Origin: Paractinoplanes rishiriensis
GTDB taxonomy: Bacteria > Actinomycetota > Actinomycetes > Mycobacteriales > Micromonosporaceae
Assembly: GCF_016862375.1 (NCBI RefSeq)
Contig: NZ_BOMV01000053.1
Location: 1 to 62,930, forward strand
Direction of reading: 5' to 3'
Length of the DNA: 62,930 nucleotides
Made by a program: the position numbers and the translations under genes. The notes beneath the pieces were generated by a model. The model ran no database searches, had not been told where the DNA came from, and saw nothing but the letters and a program-made list of their open reading frames with translations. The stretch's first letter is position 1; each line of letters opens with the position of its first letter. Below are positions 47,571-55,767 of this stretch, one piece after another.

Positions 47571-48455
47571 TTGCCGCTCTTCGGACAGGCCGCCGTCGAC
47601 CAGCTCCTCGAGGTTCTCGACCTGGAGCAGGTCGACGCGGCCGCGTTCGTCGGCGAGAGCCCGCAGACCGGCGCCCAGCGGGTCTTCGGCGGCCAGGTCG
47701 CCGGCCAGGCCCTGGTCGCGGCCGGCCGCACCGTCGAACGGGACCGGTTCGTGCACTCCCTGCACGGCTACTTCGTGCGCCCCGGCGACCCGACCGAACC
47801 GATCCGGTTCCAGGTGGAGACCATCCGCGACGGCCGGTCCTTCTCGGTCCGCCGGTCCACCGCCCAGCAGCACGGCAAGACGATCTTCTTCATGTCGGCG
47901 TCCTTCCAGGTCCGCGAGGAAGGGCTCGACCACCACTCGCCGGCACCCCTCGACGACGTGCCCGGACCGGACGACGTGCCCACCATGCTCGACTGGGTGC
48001 AGCGCTACCCGAGCCGGGCCGGCATCTTCGCGTCCGCACCGCAGGCCGTCGACGTCCGTTACGTCGGCGTGCCCGGCTGGGTGCCGCCCGGCGACCGGGT
48101 GGCCAGCGAGGAACAGCGCGTCTGGATGCGGATCAACGGCACGCTGCCGGACGACCCGCTCATCCACGCCTGCGCCCTGACCTACGCCTCCGACCTGTCG
48201 CTGCTCGACTCGGTGCTGTCGGTGCACGGCGAGGTCTGGGGACCGGGCGGCGTCATCGGGGCCAGCCTCGACCACGCGCTCTGGCTGCACCGCCCGTTCC
48301 GCGCCGACGAGTGGTTCCTTTACGACTGCACCAGCCCGTCGGCCAGCGGCAGCCGCGGCCTCGCCATGGGCCGCATGTTCACCCGCGACGGCCGGCACAT
48401 CGCCAGCGCCGGGCAGGAGGGCCTGCTGCGCCGCATCGGCGAGCGCAAACAGTAG
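47571..48455 (+). CDS. tesB: Acyl-CoA thioesterase II
   Basis: Double hot-dog thioesterase of 294 residues that hydrolyses acyl-CoA to free acid and CoA. Motifs AQRVFGGQVAGQALVAAGRTV, HSLHGYFVRPGDP, GRSFSVRRSTAQQHGKTIFF in the first half and ASLDHALWLHRPFRADEWFLY, SASGSRGLAMGRMFTRDG in the second are those of TesB. The catalytic Asp (SLDHA), Thr/Ser and Gln positions are recognisable. It starts at TTG 47571, two bases after the pyk stop, so it is translationally coupled. Confidence 0.93.
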   Translation: MPLFGQAAVDQLLEVLDLEQVDAAAFVGESPQTGAQRVFGGQVAGQALVAAGRTVERDRFVHSLHGYFVRPGDPTEPIRFQVETIRDGRSFSVRRSTAQQHGKTIFFMSASFQVREEGLDHHSPAPLDDVPGPDDVPTMLDWVQRYPSRAGIFASAPQAVDVRYVGVPGWVPPGDRVASEEQRVWMRINGTLPDDPLIHACALTYASDLSLLDSVLSVHGEVWGPGGVIGASLDHALWLHRPFRADEWFLYDCTSPSASGSRGLAMGRMFTRDGRHIASAGQEGLLRRIGERKQ

Positions 48456-48456
48456 A

Positions 48457-48519
48457 GCCCCGCCCGGTGTGATCCCGGCCCGGCGACTGGCCGGACTCCC
48501 GATCACACCCGGACGGGGC
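48457..48519. terminator. Large bidirectional terminator between convergent genes
   Basis: GCCCCGCCCGGTGTGATC (48457-48474) pairs with GATCACACCCGGACGGGGC (48501-48519) with one mismatch and one bulge. The 26-base loop holds its own CCGGCC/GGCCGG stem. It starts one base after the tesB stop and lies 14 bp from the stop of the convergent DUF308 gene, so it can terminate both. Confidence 0.8.
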
Positions 48520-48533
48520 CCGGGGACGGCGAC

Positions 48534-49370
48534 TCAGCGATGCTTGTCCGCGGCCTCCGCGGCCGCACCCTCCGGCGTGTCCGGCGCCGGGGGAAGATTG
48601 TCCGGAATGCGGTGCGCGCCCTCGGTCGTGCCGGTCACTCCCGCCTGTGCGATCATCTCGTCCAGGTCGCGCGTGCGCCGCACCACCTCGTCGTGGAACG
48701 TGTCCGGCGCCGCCGTCTCGGCCCGGTGCCGCGCATGCGCCGGCTCCTCCTCGAAATCGGTCAGGCCCGCCGAGTACCCGGCAACGCCATCCGCCCGCTC
48801 CGGCGACAACTGCAAAACATCAGCCCGTACGCCCGACACCTCGCGCAACCGCAGCGCCGTCACCAGATCCGCCACTCCGCGCAGCACGGCGAGACCGCCC
48901 AGCAGCAGGATGATCGGGTCGGCCGAGCGCGCCAACGGCCCTGACGCGTAAAACCCCAAACCGGCCTGCGCCACCCCGAGCGCCATCATCAGCCCCCAGG
49001 TGCGGTCGGTGCCCCGGTTCATCGTCGACACCGCCACGTCCAGGCCGCCGCGCACCATCAGGTACCAGCCCACCAGCGCGGCCGTGTTCGCAAAACTCGA
49101 ACCCGGATTCGCCAGGATCAGCACACCCGTGATCGCGAACAGCACCCCGGTACCCGCGTTCAACCACCAGGTACGCGTACCCGCCAGCGCCCGGACCCCC
49201 TCGCACAACGCCCCGAACAGGACCATCGGCCCCGCCACACCCACCAGGTCGGTCGGCTCCAGCCGCAGCACACTCCACGCGATCGCCAGCCAGGCCACAC
49301 CGGCGAACAGGAGAAACCCCCACATCGTGTCGCGAACGACGGTCAGGGGGGCAGAACCGGACCACAACAT
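48534..49370 (-). CDS. DUF308 (HdeD-like) multi-pass membrane protein
   Basis: About 278 residues from ATG 49370, which follows GGAGG at five bases. Six hydrophobic helices in three pairs (TMWGFLLFAGVAWLAIAWSVL, GTGVLFAITGVLILANPG, ALVGWYLMVRGGLDVAVSTM and similar) are typical of DUF308/HdeD proteins, linked to acid or general stress in other bacteria. A cytoplasmic tail of about 90 charged residues follows (TFHDEVVRRTRDLDEMIAQAG). Divergent from the ECF sigma gene, sharing a 113-bp promoter region, so it may be a target of that sigma factor. Confidence 0.85.
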   Translation of the reverse strand: MLWSGSAPLTVVRDTMWGFLLFAGVAWLAIAWSVLRLEPTDLVGVAGPMVLFGALCEGVRALAGTRTWWLNAGTGVLFAITGVLILANPGSSFANTAALVGWYLMVRGGLDVAVSTMNRGTDRTWGLMMALGVAQAGLGFYASGPLARSADPIILLLGGLAVLRGVADLVTALRLREVSGVRADVLQLSPERADGVAGYSAGLTDFEEEPAHARHRAETAAPDTFHDEVVRRTRDLDEMIAQAGVTGTTEGAHRIPDNLPPAPDTPEGAAAEAADKHR

Positions 49371-49483
49371 TAGGCCTCCAGCCGAAGGTGTCCCTGCCAT
49401 GACAGCATCCGCACCCCGCACCGGCCCGGCGTTCGCGCAGATTCCCAGTTCCATCCCAGCCGCATCCGGGTAGTAGTCCGGGG

Positions 49484-50026
49484 GTGCGTACCCCCACCGC
49501 ACCCGCCGACCTCGACGCCGCCCTCACCGCCGCCCAAGCCGGCGACCGGCACGGCTACGCCGCCCTCTGGCGCCACCACCAGCCCGCCGTGCTGCGCTAC
49601 CTCTACGTCGTCATCGGCGAGCACGCCGAGGACGTGGCCAGCGAAACCTGGCTGCACGTCATCCGCGACCTGCACGGATTCCACGGCGACCTGGGCGCTT
49701 TCCGCGGCTGGCTGTTCCGCATCGCCCGGCACCGCGCCCACGACGAACGCCGCCGCACCCGCCGCAGCACCCCGTCGGCGCCGCCACCCGCCGCACCCGA
49801 CGCCGCCACCGGCGCCCTGGAGGGCGAGGGCACCACCTGGGCCCTGACCGTCATCGCCACCCTGCCACCCGACCAGGCCGAAGCCGTCATGCTCCGGGTC
49901 GTGGCCGGGCTCGACGTCGCCACCACCGCCCACATCCTGGGCAAACGTCCCGGCGCCGTGCGCATCGCCACCATGCGCGGGCTGCGCCGCCTCGCCAAAC
50001 ATCCCCAGGTCCGAGAGAGGGTGTAA
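49484..50026 (+). CDS. ECF-type RNA polymerase sigma factor
   Basis: A 180-residue sigma-70 family protein with region 2 (YAALWRHHQPAVLRYLYVVIG, AEDVASETWLHVIRDLHGF, FRGWLFRIARHRAHDERRR) and region 4 (TLPPDQAEAVMLRVVAGLDVATTAHILGKRPGAVRIATMRGLRRL). GTG start. The downstream gene, four bases away, encodes a membrane-anchored protein with an anti-sigma-like layout, so the pair is probably one regulatory unit. The signal is unknown. Confidence 0.9.
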   Translation: MRTPTAPADLDAALTAAQAGDRHGYAALWRHHQPAVLRYLYVVIGEHAEDVASETWLHVIRDLHGFHGDLGAFRGWLFRIARHRAHDERRRTRRSTPSAPPPAAPDAATGALEGEGTTWALTVIATLPPDQAEAVMLRVVAGLDVATTAHILGKRPGAVRIATMRGLRRLAKHPQVRERV

Positions 50027-50030
50027 CGGA

Positions 50031-50612
50031 ATGAGGTCCCCGCGCGCTCTCCTACAAGCGATGCGCACCCGGCGAATCCAGCGGATCGGCCCCGCCGACG
50101 CCGACCGACTGGTCGCCGGCGACCACCCCGGCCATCCCGGCCTGCGACACCTCCTCGACGCCGCACGAGCACCGGCAACGTCGAAGGAACTCGCTGGCGA
50201 GAAGGCCGCGGTCGCCGCCTGGACCGCGCACCGCCGACGTGCTGCCCCAACTCCCAGGAGCGCGCGCAGCGCGGCCGCCGCCATCCCGGTGGCGGTCGCG
50301 CTGGCTCTCGTTGCGCTCGGGGGCGCGGCCCGCGCCGGCAACCTCCCCCGGGAAGCCCAGCAGCACGCGCACCGCCTGTTCTCGGCGCTGGGCATACCAG
50401 CGCCGAGAACGGGCCCCCACCAGGTCGGCACCCGGCCGTCACCGACGCCGGCGCCGAGCGTCACGGCGCTGACCTGGTGCGAGGCGTGGCGCGGACGAAG
50501 GCCGATGAGCAGCGCGGAAAGCAGCGGGCTGGTCGCGGCGGCCGGTGGCGAGGACCGGGTGGGCAGGTTCTGCGCCGAGCTGGAGATCAAAATCACCACT
50601 TCGGGCCGATGA
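50031..50612 (+). CDS. Membrane-anchored partner of the ECF sigma factor
   Basis: A 193-residue protein. The N-terminal cytoplasmic part contains HPGLRHLLDAARAPATSKELAGEKAAVAAW, a pattern common in proteins encoded after actinobacterial ECF sigma genes. One membrane helix at about residues 80-100 (AAAIPVAVALALVALGGAA) is followed by an extracytoplasmic tail with TWCEAWRGRRP and a second Cys (GRFCAEL). No classic zinc anti-sigma (HxxxCxxC) motif is seen, so the anti-sigma role is inferred from position. The 3' end overlaps the convergent LAGLIDADG gene by 20 bases. Confidence 0.75.
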   Translation: MRSPRALLQAMRTRRIQRIGPADADRLVAGDHPGHPGLRHLLDAARAPATSKELAGEKAAVAAWTAHRRRAAPTPRSARSAAAAIPVAVALALVALGGAARAGNLPREAQQHAHRLFSALGIPAPRTGPHQVGTRPSPTPAPSVTALTWCEAWRGRRPMSSAESSGLVAAAGGEDRVGRFCAELEIKITTSGR

Positions 50613-51339
50613 ACCGATCGAGGCGGGCGACGGCCTCCCGGCGCGCGACGGACAGGGTGTTCGATCGAGCCATCCGCCACGCGATGCCGAGCTGATCCAA
50701 CGAGCTCCGGCAGAGGAGCATGATGTCGGTGGATTCGTTAACAAAGGTGTAACGCGGGTAGGCGTAGTGCTTGCCGTTCCGGAGGACACGATTGGTGAAT
50801 CGGCTGCCGTCGGAGTGGAACAGGCCGCGCAGAAATCGCTCCGGCTCGCCGTGCACCACTTCCTGTTGCCAATCCGTCAATTGGATTTTTCGACGATGCT
50901 TCACACCAGGCCCGTGTTGCGGGATCAGGCAGGGCCAATGTTTCCAATGCGCCCGGACGCACATGCAGCCGACGCGCTCCTGATAACCGACCGTCCTCGC
51001 GCCGCAGGCCTCCATGGCGTGTGAGATCTCGTGAATGAGCCCGGGGTGGCGCACGTCGCAGGTGACCGTCAGGAGCGGCACGCGCTGCGTGGTCAACAGG
51101 TGGCCGTCGCCGAGGTACTGCCCGAGGAGGTAGGCATAGGACCGGGCGTCGTCGATCTTGCGCCGGGGGTGATCGCAGCGCGGGTATCGGGTGTCGGTCT
51201 TCGAGGCCGCGGTGCGCCGCTTGTAGAGCCAGCAGGCGATCGTGTTGCGCGACAACCTCAGCCGGCGGCAGATTTCACTGAATGGCACGCCGGCGGCGTG
51301 CAACTGGAGCGCTTTTTCCCGGAGGTGTGGCGGATGCAC
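50593..51339 (-). CDS. Free-standing HTH plus LAGLIDADG-type protein downstream of tRNA-Leu
   Basis: About 248 residues from GTG 51339. The N-terminal HTH is at residues 5-40 (LREKALQLHAAGVPFSEICR, LSRNTIACWLYKRR). Two LAGLIDADG-like helices follow: YLLGQYLGDGHL (about 70-80) and FLRGLFHSDGSR (about 169-179), each with the acidic residue that binds the catalytic metal in homing endonucleases. Conserved HWKHWPCLIPQHGPGVKH lies between them. The open frame continues upstream into the tRNA (giving MGSNPTGGT), which is tRNA sequence, not protein. Same strand as the tRNA, 35 bp from its 3' end. Nuclease activity, or instead a regulatory role, is not proven. Confidence 0.85.
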   Translation of the reverse strand: MHPPHLREKALQLHAAGVPFSEICRRLRLSRNTIACWLYKRRTAASKTDTRYPRCDHPRRKIDDARSYAYLLGQYLGDGHLLTTQRVPLLTVTCDVRHPGLIHEISHAMEACGARTVGYQERVGCMCVRAHWKHWPCLIPQHGPGVKHRRKIQLTDWQQEVVHGEPERFLRGLFHSDGSRFTNRVLRNGKHYAYPRYTFVNESTDIMLLCRSSLDQLGIAWRMARSNTLSVARREAVARLDRFIGPKW

Positions 51340-51374
51340 AACCAAATGGTGGCGGAGGGGTATGACAATTCTTG

Positions 51375-51448
51375 TGCCCCCGGTGGGATTCGAACCCACA
51401 CTGTATGGTGTTTGAGACCATCTTCTCTGCCGGTTGGAATACAGGGGC
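51375..51448 (-). tRNA. tRNA-Leu (anticodon CAA), short variable arm
   Basis: A 74-base cloverleaf on the minus strand. The acceptor is GCCCCTG/CGGGGGC with discriminator A. A D-arm around CCGGCAGA has a weak 3-bp stem. The anticodon stem ATGGT/ACCAT has loop CTCAAAC (anticodon CAA), and the T-arm is GTGGG-TTCGAAT-CCCAC. CCA is not encoded. The variable loop has only five bases (ACAGT), unlike the long class II arm expected of Leu tRNAs, so the identity rests on the anticodon alone. Confidence 0.85.
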
Positions 51449-51592
51449 CGGCTCGCTCGGTCACCACTGGTTCACCCTCATCGGGTTGGTCCCGCCGGGA
51501 CGAGCTTCCGACAGCCTACCTACTACGCTTAGGGCGGCGACACCCACATACCGGGGTGTCGCAACTTCGGGAGTGTTGGGGGTAAGGGTTCC

Positions 51593-52216
51593 GTGGCCGA
51601 CACGCAGGCTGGTGCCGAGCGCAAGCGGGTCTTGATCGCCGAGGACGAGGCCCTCATCCGCCTGGACCTGGCCGAGATGCTGGTCGAGGAGGGCTACGAC
51701 GTGGTGGGGGAGGCCGGTGACGGCGAGACCGCCGTGCGCCTGGCCGAGGACCTTCGCCCGGACCTGGTCATCCTCGACATCAAGATGCCGATCATGGATG
51801 GGCTGGCGGCCGCTGAGCGGATCGCCGGCGGGCGGATCGCGCCGGTGGTGATCCTGACCGCGTTCAGCCAGCGTGATCTGGTGGAGCGGGCCCGGGCCGC
51901 CGGGGCGATGGCCTATCTGGTCAAGCCGTTCCAGAAATCCGACCTGGTGCCGGCCATCGAGATCGCGCTCTCCCGGTATTCGGAGATCGCCGTCCTGGAG
52001 TCGGAGGTCGCCGGTTTGTCCGAGCGGCTGGAGACGCGCAAGTCGGTGGAGCGCGCCAAGGGCGAGCTGATGACGAAATACCAGATGACCGAGCCGCAGG
52101 CGTTCAAGTGGATCCAGCGGACCGCAATGGATCACCGGATGACGATGCGTGAGGTGGCGGACCGGATCCTCGCGGAGGGTCAGGAGGCGGGCGGCGCCCA
52201 GCAGCCCACTAGTTGA
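51593..52216 (+). CDS. pdtaR: ANTAR-domain response regulator PdtaR
   Basis: A 207-residue regulator. The receiver domain, residues 12-130, has the acidic pocket (LIAEDEALIRLD), the phospho-acceptor Asp in LVILDIKMPIMDG, the Thr in VILTAFS and Lys in YLVKPF. A coiled linker is followed by an ANTAR domain (SVERAKGELMTKYQMTEPQAFKWIQRTAMDHRMTMREVADRIL), which binds dual-hexaloop RNA structures to prevent termination. GTG start. Its cognate kinase (PdtaS) is not adjacent. The place between tRNA-Leu and liv/polA matches other actinobacteria. Confidence 0.93.
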   Translation: MADTQAGAERKRVLIAEDEALIRLDLAEMLVEEGYDVVGEAGDGETAVRLAEDLRPDLVILDIKMPIMDGLAAAERIAGGRIAPVVILTAFSQRDLVERARAAGAMAYLVKPFQKSDLVPAIEIALSRYSEIAVLESEVAGLSERLETRKSVERAKGELMTKYQMTEPQAFKWIQRTAMDHRMTMREVADRILAEGQEAGGAQQPTS

Positions 52217-52425
52217 TCTTGGCGTAGTGCGTTTGTAACACCCCTCATCAGGCTGGAGTCATCGCACGTAACGGTTCGATGAAAGCCTGATCGAAGTCTT
52301 TTGGGGAGCCCGCATTCTGGGATAGCGTCCGGCCCCATGACGGGCGCAGTGTGGTCGTGCGTGCACGCAAGTGCCAATCGGCCTGCGGTGGCTCGGTGGG
52401 TTCGTTTGGAGGAGGGGTTCCAACC

Positions 52426-53589
52426 TTGAGGCAGGTTCTCGCACGAGCCATCAGCGGGGTAGCCATGATCGGGCTGCTCGCCGGCGCGGCCGCTTGTGCC
52501 AGCGACGACGGCGACGGCGGCGGCGGCACCGGAACGGCTTCCGACTGCGGCTACAAGATCGCATTCTTCGGCGCGCTGACCGGCGGTAACGCTCAACTCG
52601 GCATCAACATCCGAGACGGCGCCAAGCTCGCTGTGGATCAATACAACAAGGCCAACGCCAACTGCACCGTGGAACTGGTCGAGAAGGACTCGGCCGGCGA
52701 CCCGGCCCAGGCTTCCGGTCTGGCGACCGCGGTCGTGCAGGACGCGAAGATCCTCGGCACCGTCGGCCCGGCGTTCTCCGGCGAGTCGAAGGTCGCCAAC
52801 CCGATCCTGAGCAAGGAGGGCGTGGTCATCATCACGCCGTCCGCGACCAACCCGGCGCTGGCGACGCAGGGTGACAAGACCTTCCACCGCGGTCTGGGCA
52901 ACGACGCGTCGCAGGGCCCGGGCGCGGCCAACTACATGAAGTCCGTGATGAAGGTCCAGAAGGTCTTCGTCATCGACGACGCCTCCGAGTACGGCAAGGG
53001 CCTCGCCGACCAGGTGAAGCAGACGCTGGGCTCGGCCGTGGTCAAGTCGGCCGTGGTCAAGGAGCAGCAGACCGACTTCGGTGCGCTCGTGACCGAGGTG
53101 AACGCGTCCGGCGCCGACTCGATCTTCTGGGGTGGCTACCTGCGCGAGGCCGCGCCGTTCATCAAGCAGTTCCGCGACGCGGGCGGCAAGGCCAAGTTCA
53201 TCGCCGGCGACGGCGTGAAGGACCAGGCCTTCGTCGACGGCGCGGGAGCGGCCAGCGCCGAGGGCGCGATCCTGACCTGCCCGTGTGTTCCGCCGGAGAA
53301 GGCGGGCGGCACGTTCGCGGCCGACTACAAGACGGCGACCGGCCGGGACGCCAGCACCTACTCCGCCGAGGCGTTCGACGCGGCGAACATCCTGCTGGCC
53401 GGCATCAAGGCCGGTAACACCACGCGGGAGAAGCTGGAGACCTTCGTCGACGGCTACACCGGCCAGGGCGTCACCACCACCTTCAAGTTCCAGGAGAACG
53501 GCGAGATCGCGCCGGAGTCGGTGGCGGTCTGGGCCTACACGGTGAAGGGCGGCCAGATCGTGGCGGTCGAGGAGACCCCGAAGAGCTAG
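52426..53589 (+). CDS. livK: Branched-chain amino-acid-binding lipoprotein
   Basis: Solute-binding protein of 387 residues for the liv ABC importer. The start is TTG 52426 behind a strong GGAGGAGGGG. The signal peptide MRQVLARAISGVAMIGLLAGAAAC ends at a lipobox Cys, then a Gly/Asp linker and the periplasmic-binding type I fold (KIAFFGALTGGNAQLGINIRDGAKLAVDQYN, VGPAFSGESKVANPI, ITPSATNPAL). Lipidation would need the Lgt encoded at 35105. A hairpin with CTTTT follows, limiting transcription into livH. Confidence 0.93.
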   Translation: MRQVLARAISGVAMIGLLAGAAACASDDGDGGGGTGTASDCGYKIAFFGALTGGNAQLGINIRDGAKLAVDQYNKANANCTVELVEKDSAGDPAQASGLATAVVQDAKILGTVGPAFSGESKVANPILSKEGVVIITPSATNPALATQGDKTFHRGLGNDASQGPGAANYMKSVMKVQKVFVIDDASEYGKGLADQVKQTLGSAVVKSAVVKEQQTDFGALVTEVNASGADSIFWGGYLREAAPFIKQFRDAGGKAKFIAGDGVKDQAFVDGAGAASAEGAILTCPCVPPEKAGGTFAADYKTATGRDASTYSAEAFDAANILLAGIKAGNTTREKLETFVDGYTGQGVTTTFKFQENGEIAPESVAVWAYTVKGGQIVAVEETPKS

Positions 53590-53608
53590 TTCTCGGGGGG
53601 CTTTTCCC
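53576..53608 (+). terminator. Attenuating hairpin between livK and livH
   Basis: CCCCGA (53576-53581) pairs with TCGGGG (53593-53598) around the livK stop, followed by GGCTTTTCCC. A partial terminator here would yield more binding protein than permease, a usual feature of such importer operons. Confidence 0.5.
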
Positions 53609-53692
53609 TAGTTCGCCACGCTACGGATTCGTGCGGTCGGAAGCTTCGCTTCCGGCCGCGCGGCCTGTGTGCATGTCTGCGCTGGAGTAGCT

Positions 53693-54643
53693 TTGAACTT
53701 CGAATTCCTGGGCGACAATTTCATGGCGCTCACCGTCACGGGCCTTACCCAAGGGTCCATTTACGCTCTTGTCGCGCTCGGCTACACGCTCGTCTACGGT
53801 GTCCTCCGGCTGATCAACTTCGCGCACTCCGAAGTTTTCATGATCGGCACCTTCACCACGGCGATCGTCTGGGCCGCCCTGGGTTTCGATGTGGGTGCGT
53901 CGGCCCCGGGCACGTTCGGTGTCATCGGTCTGATCCTGGTGGCCATCGTCGCGTCGGGGGCGGCTTCCGGGGCTACCGCCCTGGTGGTGGAACGGCTGGC
54001 CTACCGGCCGCTGCGGAAGCGCAACGCGCCCTTCCTGATCTTCCTGATCAGTGCGATCGGCGCCTCGGTGGCGTTGTTCGAGACCGTCGGCGTGCTGACC
54101 GGCCGGCAGCCGCGGGGCATGCCCAGCCTGGTCCAGCCGAAGACCCAGTTCACCCTGTTCGGTGCCAACATCACGAACCTCCAACTGGGCATTCTGTTCA
54201 GTGCGCTGGCGATGATGGTGATCCTGGACGTGTTCATCAACCGCACCCGGCTGGGCCGTGGGGTGCGTGCGGTGGCGCAGAACCCGGACGTCGCCGCGCT
54301 GATGGGCGTCAACAAGGACCGCGTCATCATGCTGATTTTCGTGGTGGGCGGCATGATGGCCGGCGCCGCGTCGGTCCTCTATGACATCAAGGTCGGCCTG
54401 ACCACGTACTCGGTCGGCTTTCTGATCGGTATCAAGGCCTTCACCGCGGCCGTGCTGGGCGGCATCGGCAACCTGCGCGGCGCGCTGCTGGGCGGGCTGC
54501 TGCTGGGCGTGGTGGAGAACTACGGCGCCGGCATCTGGGGCAACGAGTGGATGGACGTCGTCGCCTTCATCGTGCTGGTCGTGGTGCTGCTGTTCCGCCC
54601 GACCGGTCTGCTGGGTGAATCGCTGGGGAAGGCGCGCGCGTGA
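53693..54643 (+). CDS. livH: Branched-chain amino-acid ABC permease LivH
   Basis: Membrane subunit of about 316 residues with eight or so helices and LivH signatures: LTVTGLTQGSIYALVALGYTLVYGVLRLINFAHSEVFMIG near the N-terminus and RGVRAVAQNPDVAALMGVNKDRVI, the cytoplasmic EAA-like loop. TTG 53693 (MNFEFLGDNFMAL) follows GGAG and is the preferred start; ATG 53723 is the alternative. Overlaps livM by four bases. Confidence 0.9.
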   Translation: MNFEFLGDNFMALTVTGLTQGSIYALVALGYTLVYGVLRLINFAHSEVFMIGTFTTAIVWAALGFDVGASAPGTFGVIGLILVAIVASGAASGATALVVERLAYRPLRKRNAPFLIFLISAIGASVALFETVGVLTGRQPRGMPSLVQPKTQFTLFGANITNLQLGILFSALAMMVILDVFINRTRLGRGVRAVAQNPDVAALMGVNKDRVIMLIFVVGGMMAGAASVLYDIKVGLTTYSVGFLIGIKAFTAAVLGGIGNLRGALLGGLLLGVVENYGAGIWGNEWMDVVAFIVLVVVLLFRPTGLLGESLGKARA

Positions 54644-55767
54644 GCGTAATTGAATCCTTGCGGAAGGCCGACAACGGCCGGTTGCGGGCGGTCACCGGAT
54701 TGCGGGACCGCTGGTCGGATCTGCCGCGGGCGTGGCGGATCGGCGCGATCGGCGCCTTCCTGGTGCTGCTGTATTCGCTGCCCGGCCTGGAACTGCCGCT
54801 GCTGACCACCCCGGACACGGATTTCACCTCGGTGCTTTTCCTGTGTGCCGTGTATGTGCTGGTGGCCGTCGGCCTGAACGTGGTGATCGGTCTGGCCGGC
54901 CTGCTGGATCTGGGCTACATCGGATTCTATGCGGTCGGCGCCTACACCGTGGCCATTCTGGGCTCGCCGAACTCGCCAGTGGTGGTGAAGTACCCGTGGG
55001 TGGTGTGCATCCCGATCGCGATCGCGGTGACGATGGTGTCCGGCCTGATCCTGGGCTGGCCGACGCTGCGGCTGCGCGGCGACTATCTGGCGATCGTGAC
55101 GCTCGGCTTCGGTGAGATCATCCGGGTGTTCGCGCTGAACTCGGACATCACCAACGGCAACCGGGGTATCAATGCGGTCCCGCCGCCGGCCGAGGCGCTG
55201 TGGCCGGCCTGGATGGACTGGTTCCCGGGGGCGACCGCGGGCCGGCCGATCTTCAGCGTCTCGGCGGTGCTCGGGTACTACTGGCTGGCGCTGACCCTGG
55301 TCGTCATCTGCATGCTCGGCGTGCGGCGGCTGGAGCGTTCCCGGGTCGGCCGGTCGTGGCTGGCGATCCGCGAGGACGAGGAGGCCGCCGAGGTGATGGG
55401 CGTGCCGACCTTCAAGTACAAGCTGTGGGCGTTCGCCATCGGTGCGGCGCTGGGCGGCCTGTCCGGCGCGTTGTTCTTCAGCAAACAGACGTTCATCAAC
55501 GCTCAGGGCTTCGACCTGTTCACCTCGATCCTGTGGGTGGCGGCCGTGGTCATCGGCGGCGCCGGCAACCAGCTGGGGGTGGCGCTCGGCGCGATCCTGC
55601 TGGCCTACCTGCCGGAGCGGTTCCGCGAGTTCGCCGACTACCGGCTGCTGATCTTCGGCCTGGCGCTGATCGTGATGACCATCTTCCGGCCGCAGGGCCT
55701 GCTGCCGAGCCGGCGGCGCACTGTCGAACTCAAGGATCGGGCGAAGGAGGCGACTGTCGTTGAGTGA
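54640..55767 (+). CDS. livM: Branched-chain amino-acid ABC permease LivM
   Basis: Second membrane subunit, 375 residues, starting GTG 54640 in overlap with livH. Family motifs GLAGLLDLGYIGFYAVGAYT, LRGDYLAIVTLGFGEIIRV and RSWLAIREDEEAAEVMGVPTFKYK are present. The polar N-terminal 35 residues precede the first helix. Its end overlaps livG by eight bases. Confidence 0.93.
   Translation: MSVIESLRKADNGRLRAVTGLRDRWSDLPRAWRIGAIGAFLVLLYSLPGLELPLLTTPDTDFTSVLFLCAVYVLVAVGLNVVIGLAGLLDLGYIGFYAVGAYTVAILGSPNSPVVVKYPWVVCIPIAIAVTMVSGLILGWPTLRLRGDYLAIVTLGFGEIIRVFALNSDITNGNRGINAVPPPAEALWPAWMDWFPGATAGRPIFSVSAVLGYYWLALTLVVICMLGVRRLERSRVGRSWLAIREDEEAAEVMGVPTFKYKLWAFAIGAALGGLSGALFFSKQTFINAQGFDLFTSILWVAAVVIGGAGNQLGVALGAILLAYLPERFREFADYRLLIFGLALIVMTIFRPQGLLPSRRRTVELKDRAKEATVVE

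Noticed and set aside
51340..51399. N-terminal extension (MGSNPTGGT...) of the LAGLIDADG protein
   Set aside because: This stretch is the translated 3' end of the tRNA, a common annotation artefact.
52214..52242. TTGATC-N17-TAACAC as the livK promoter
   Set aside because: Spacing is right, but both hexamers are poor matches and the site overlaps the pdtaR stop; several alternatives exist in the leader.
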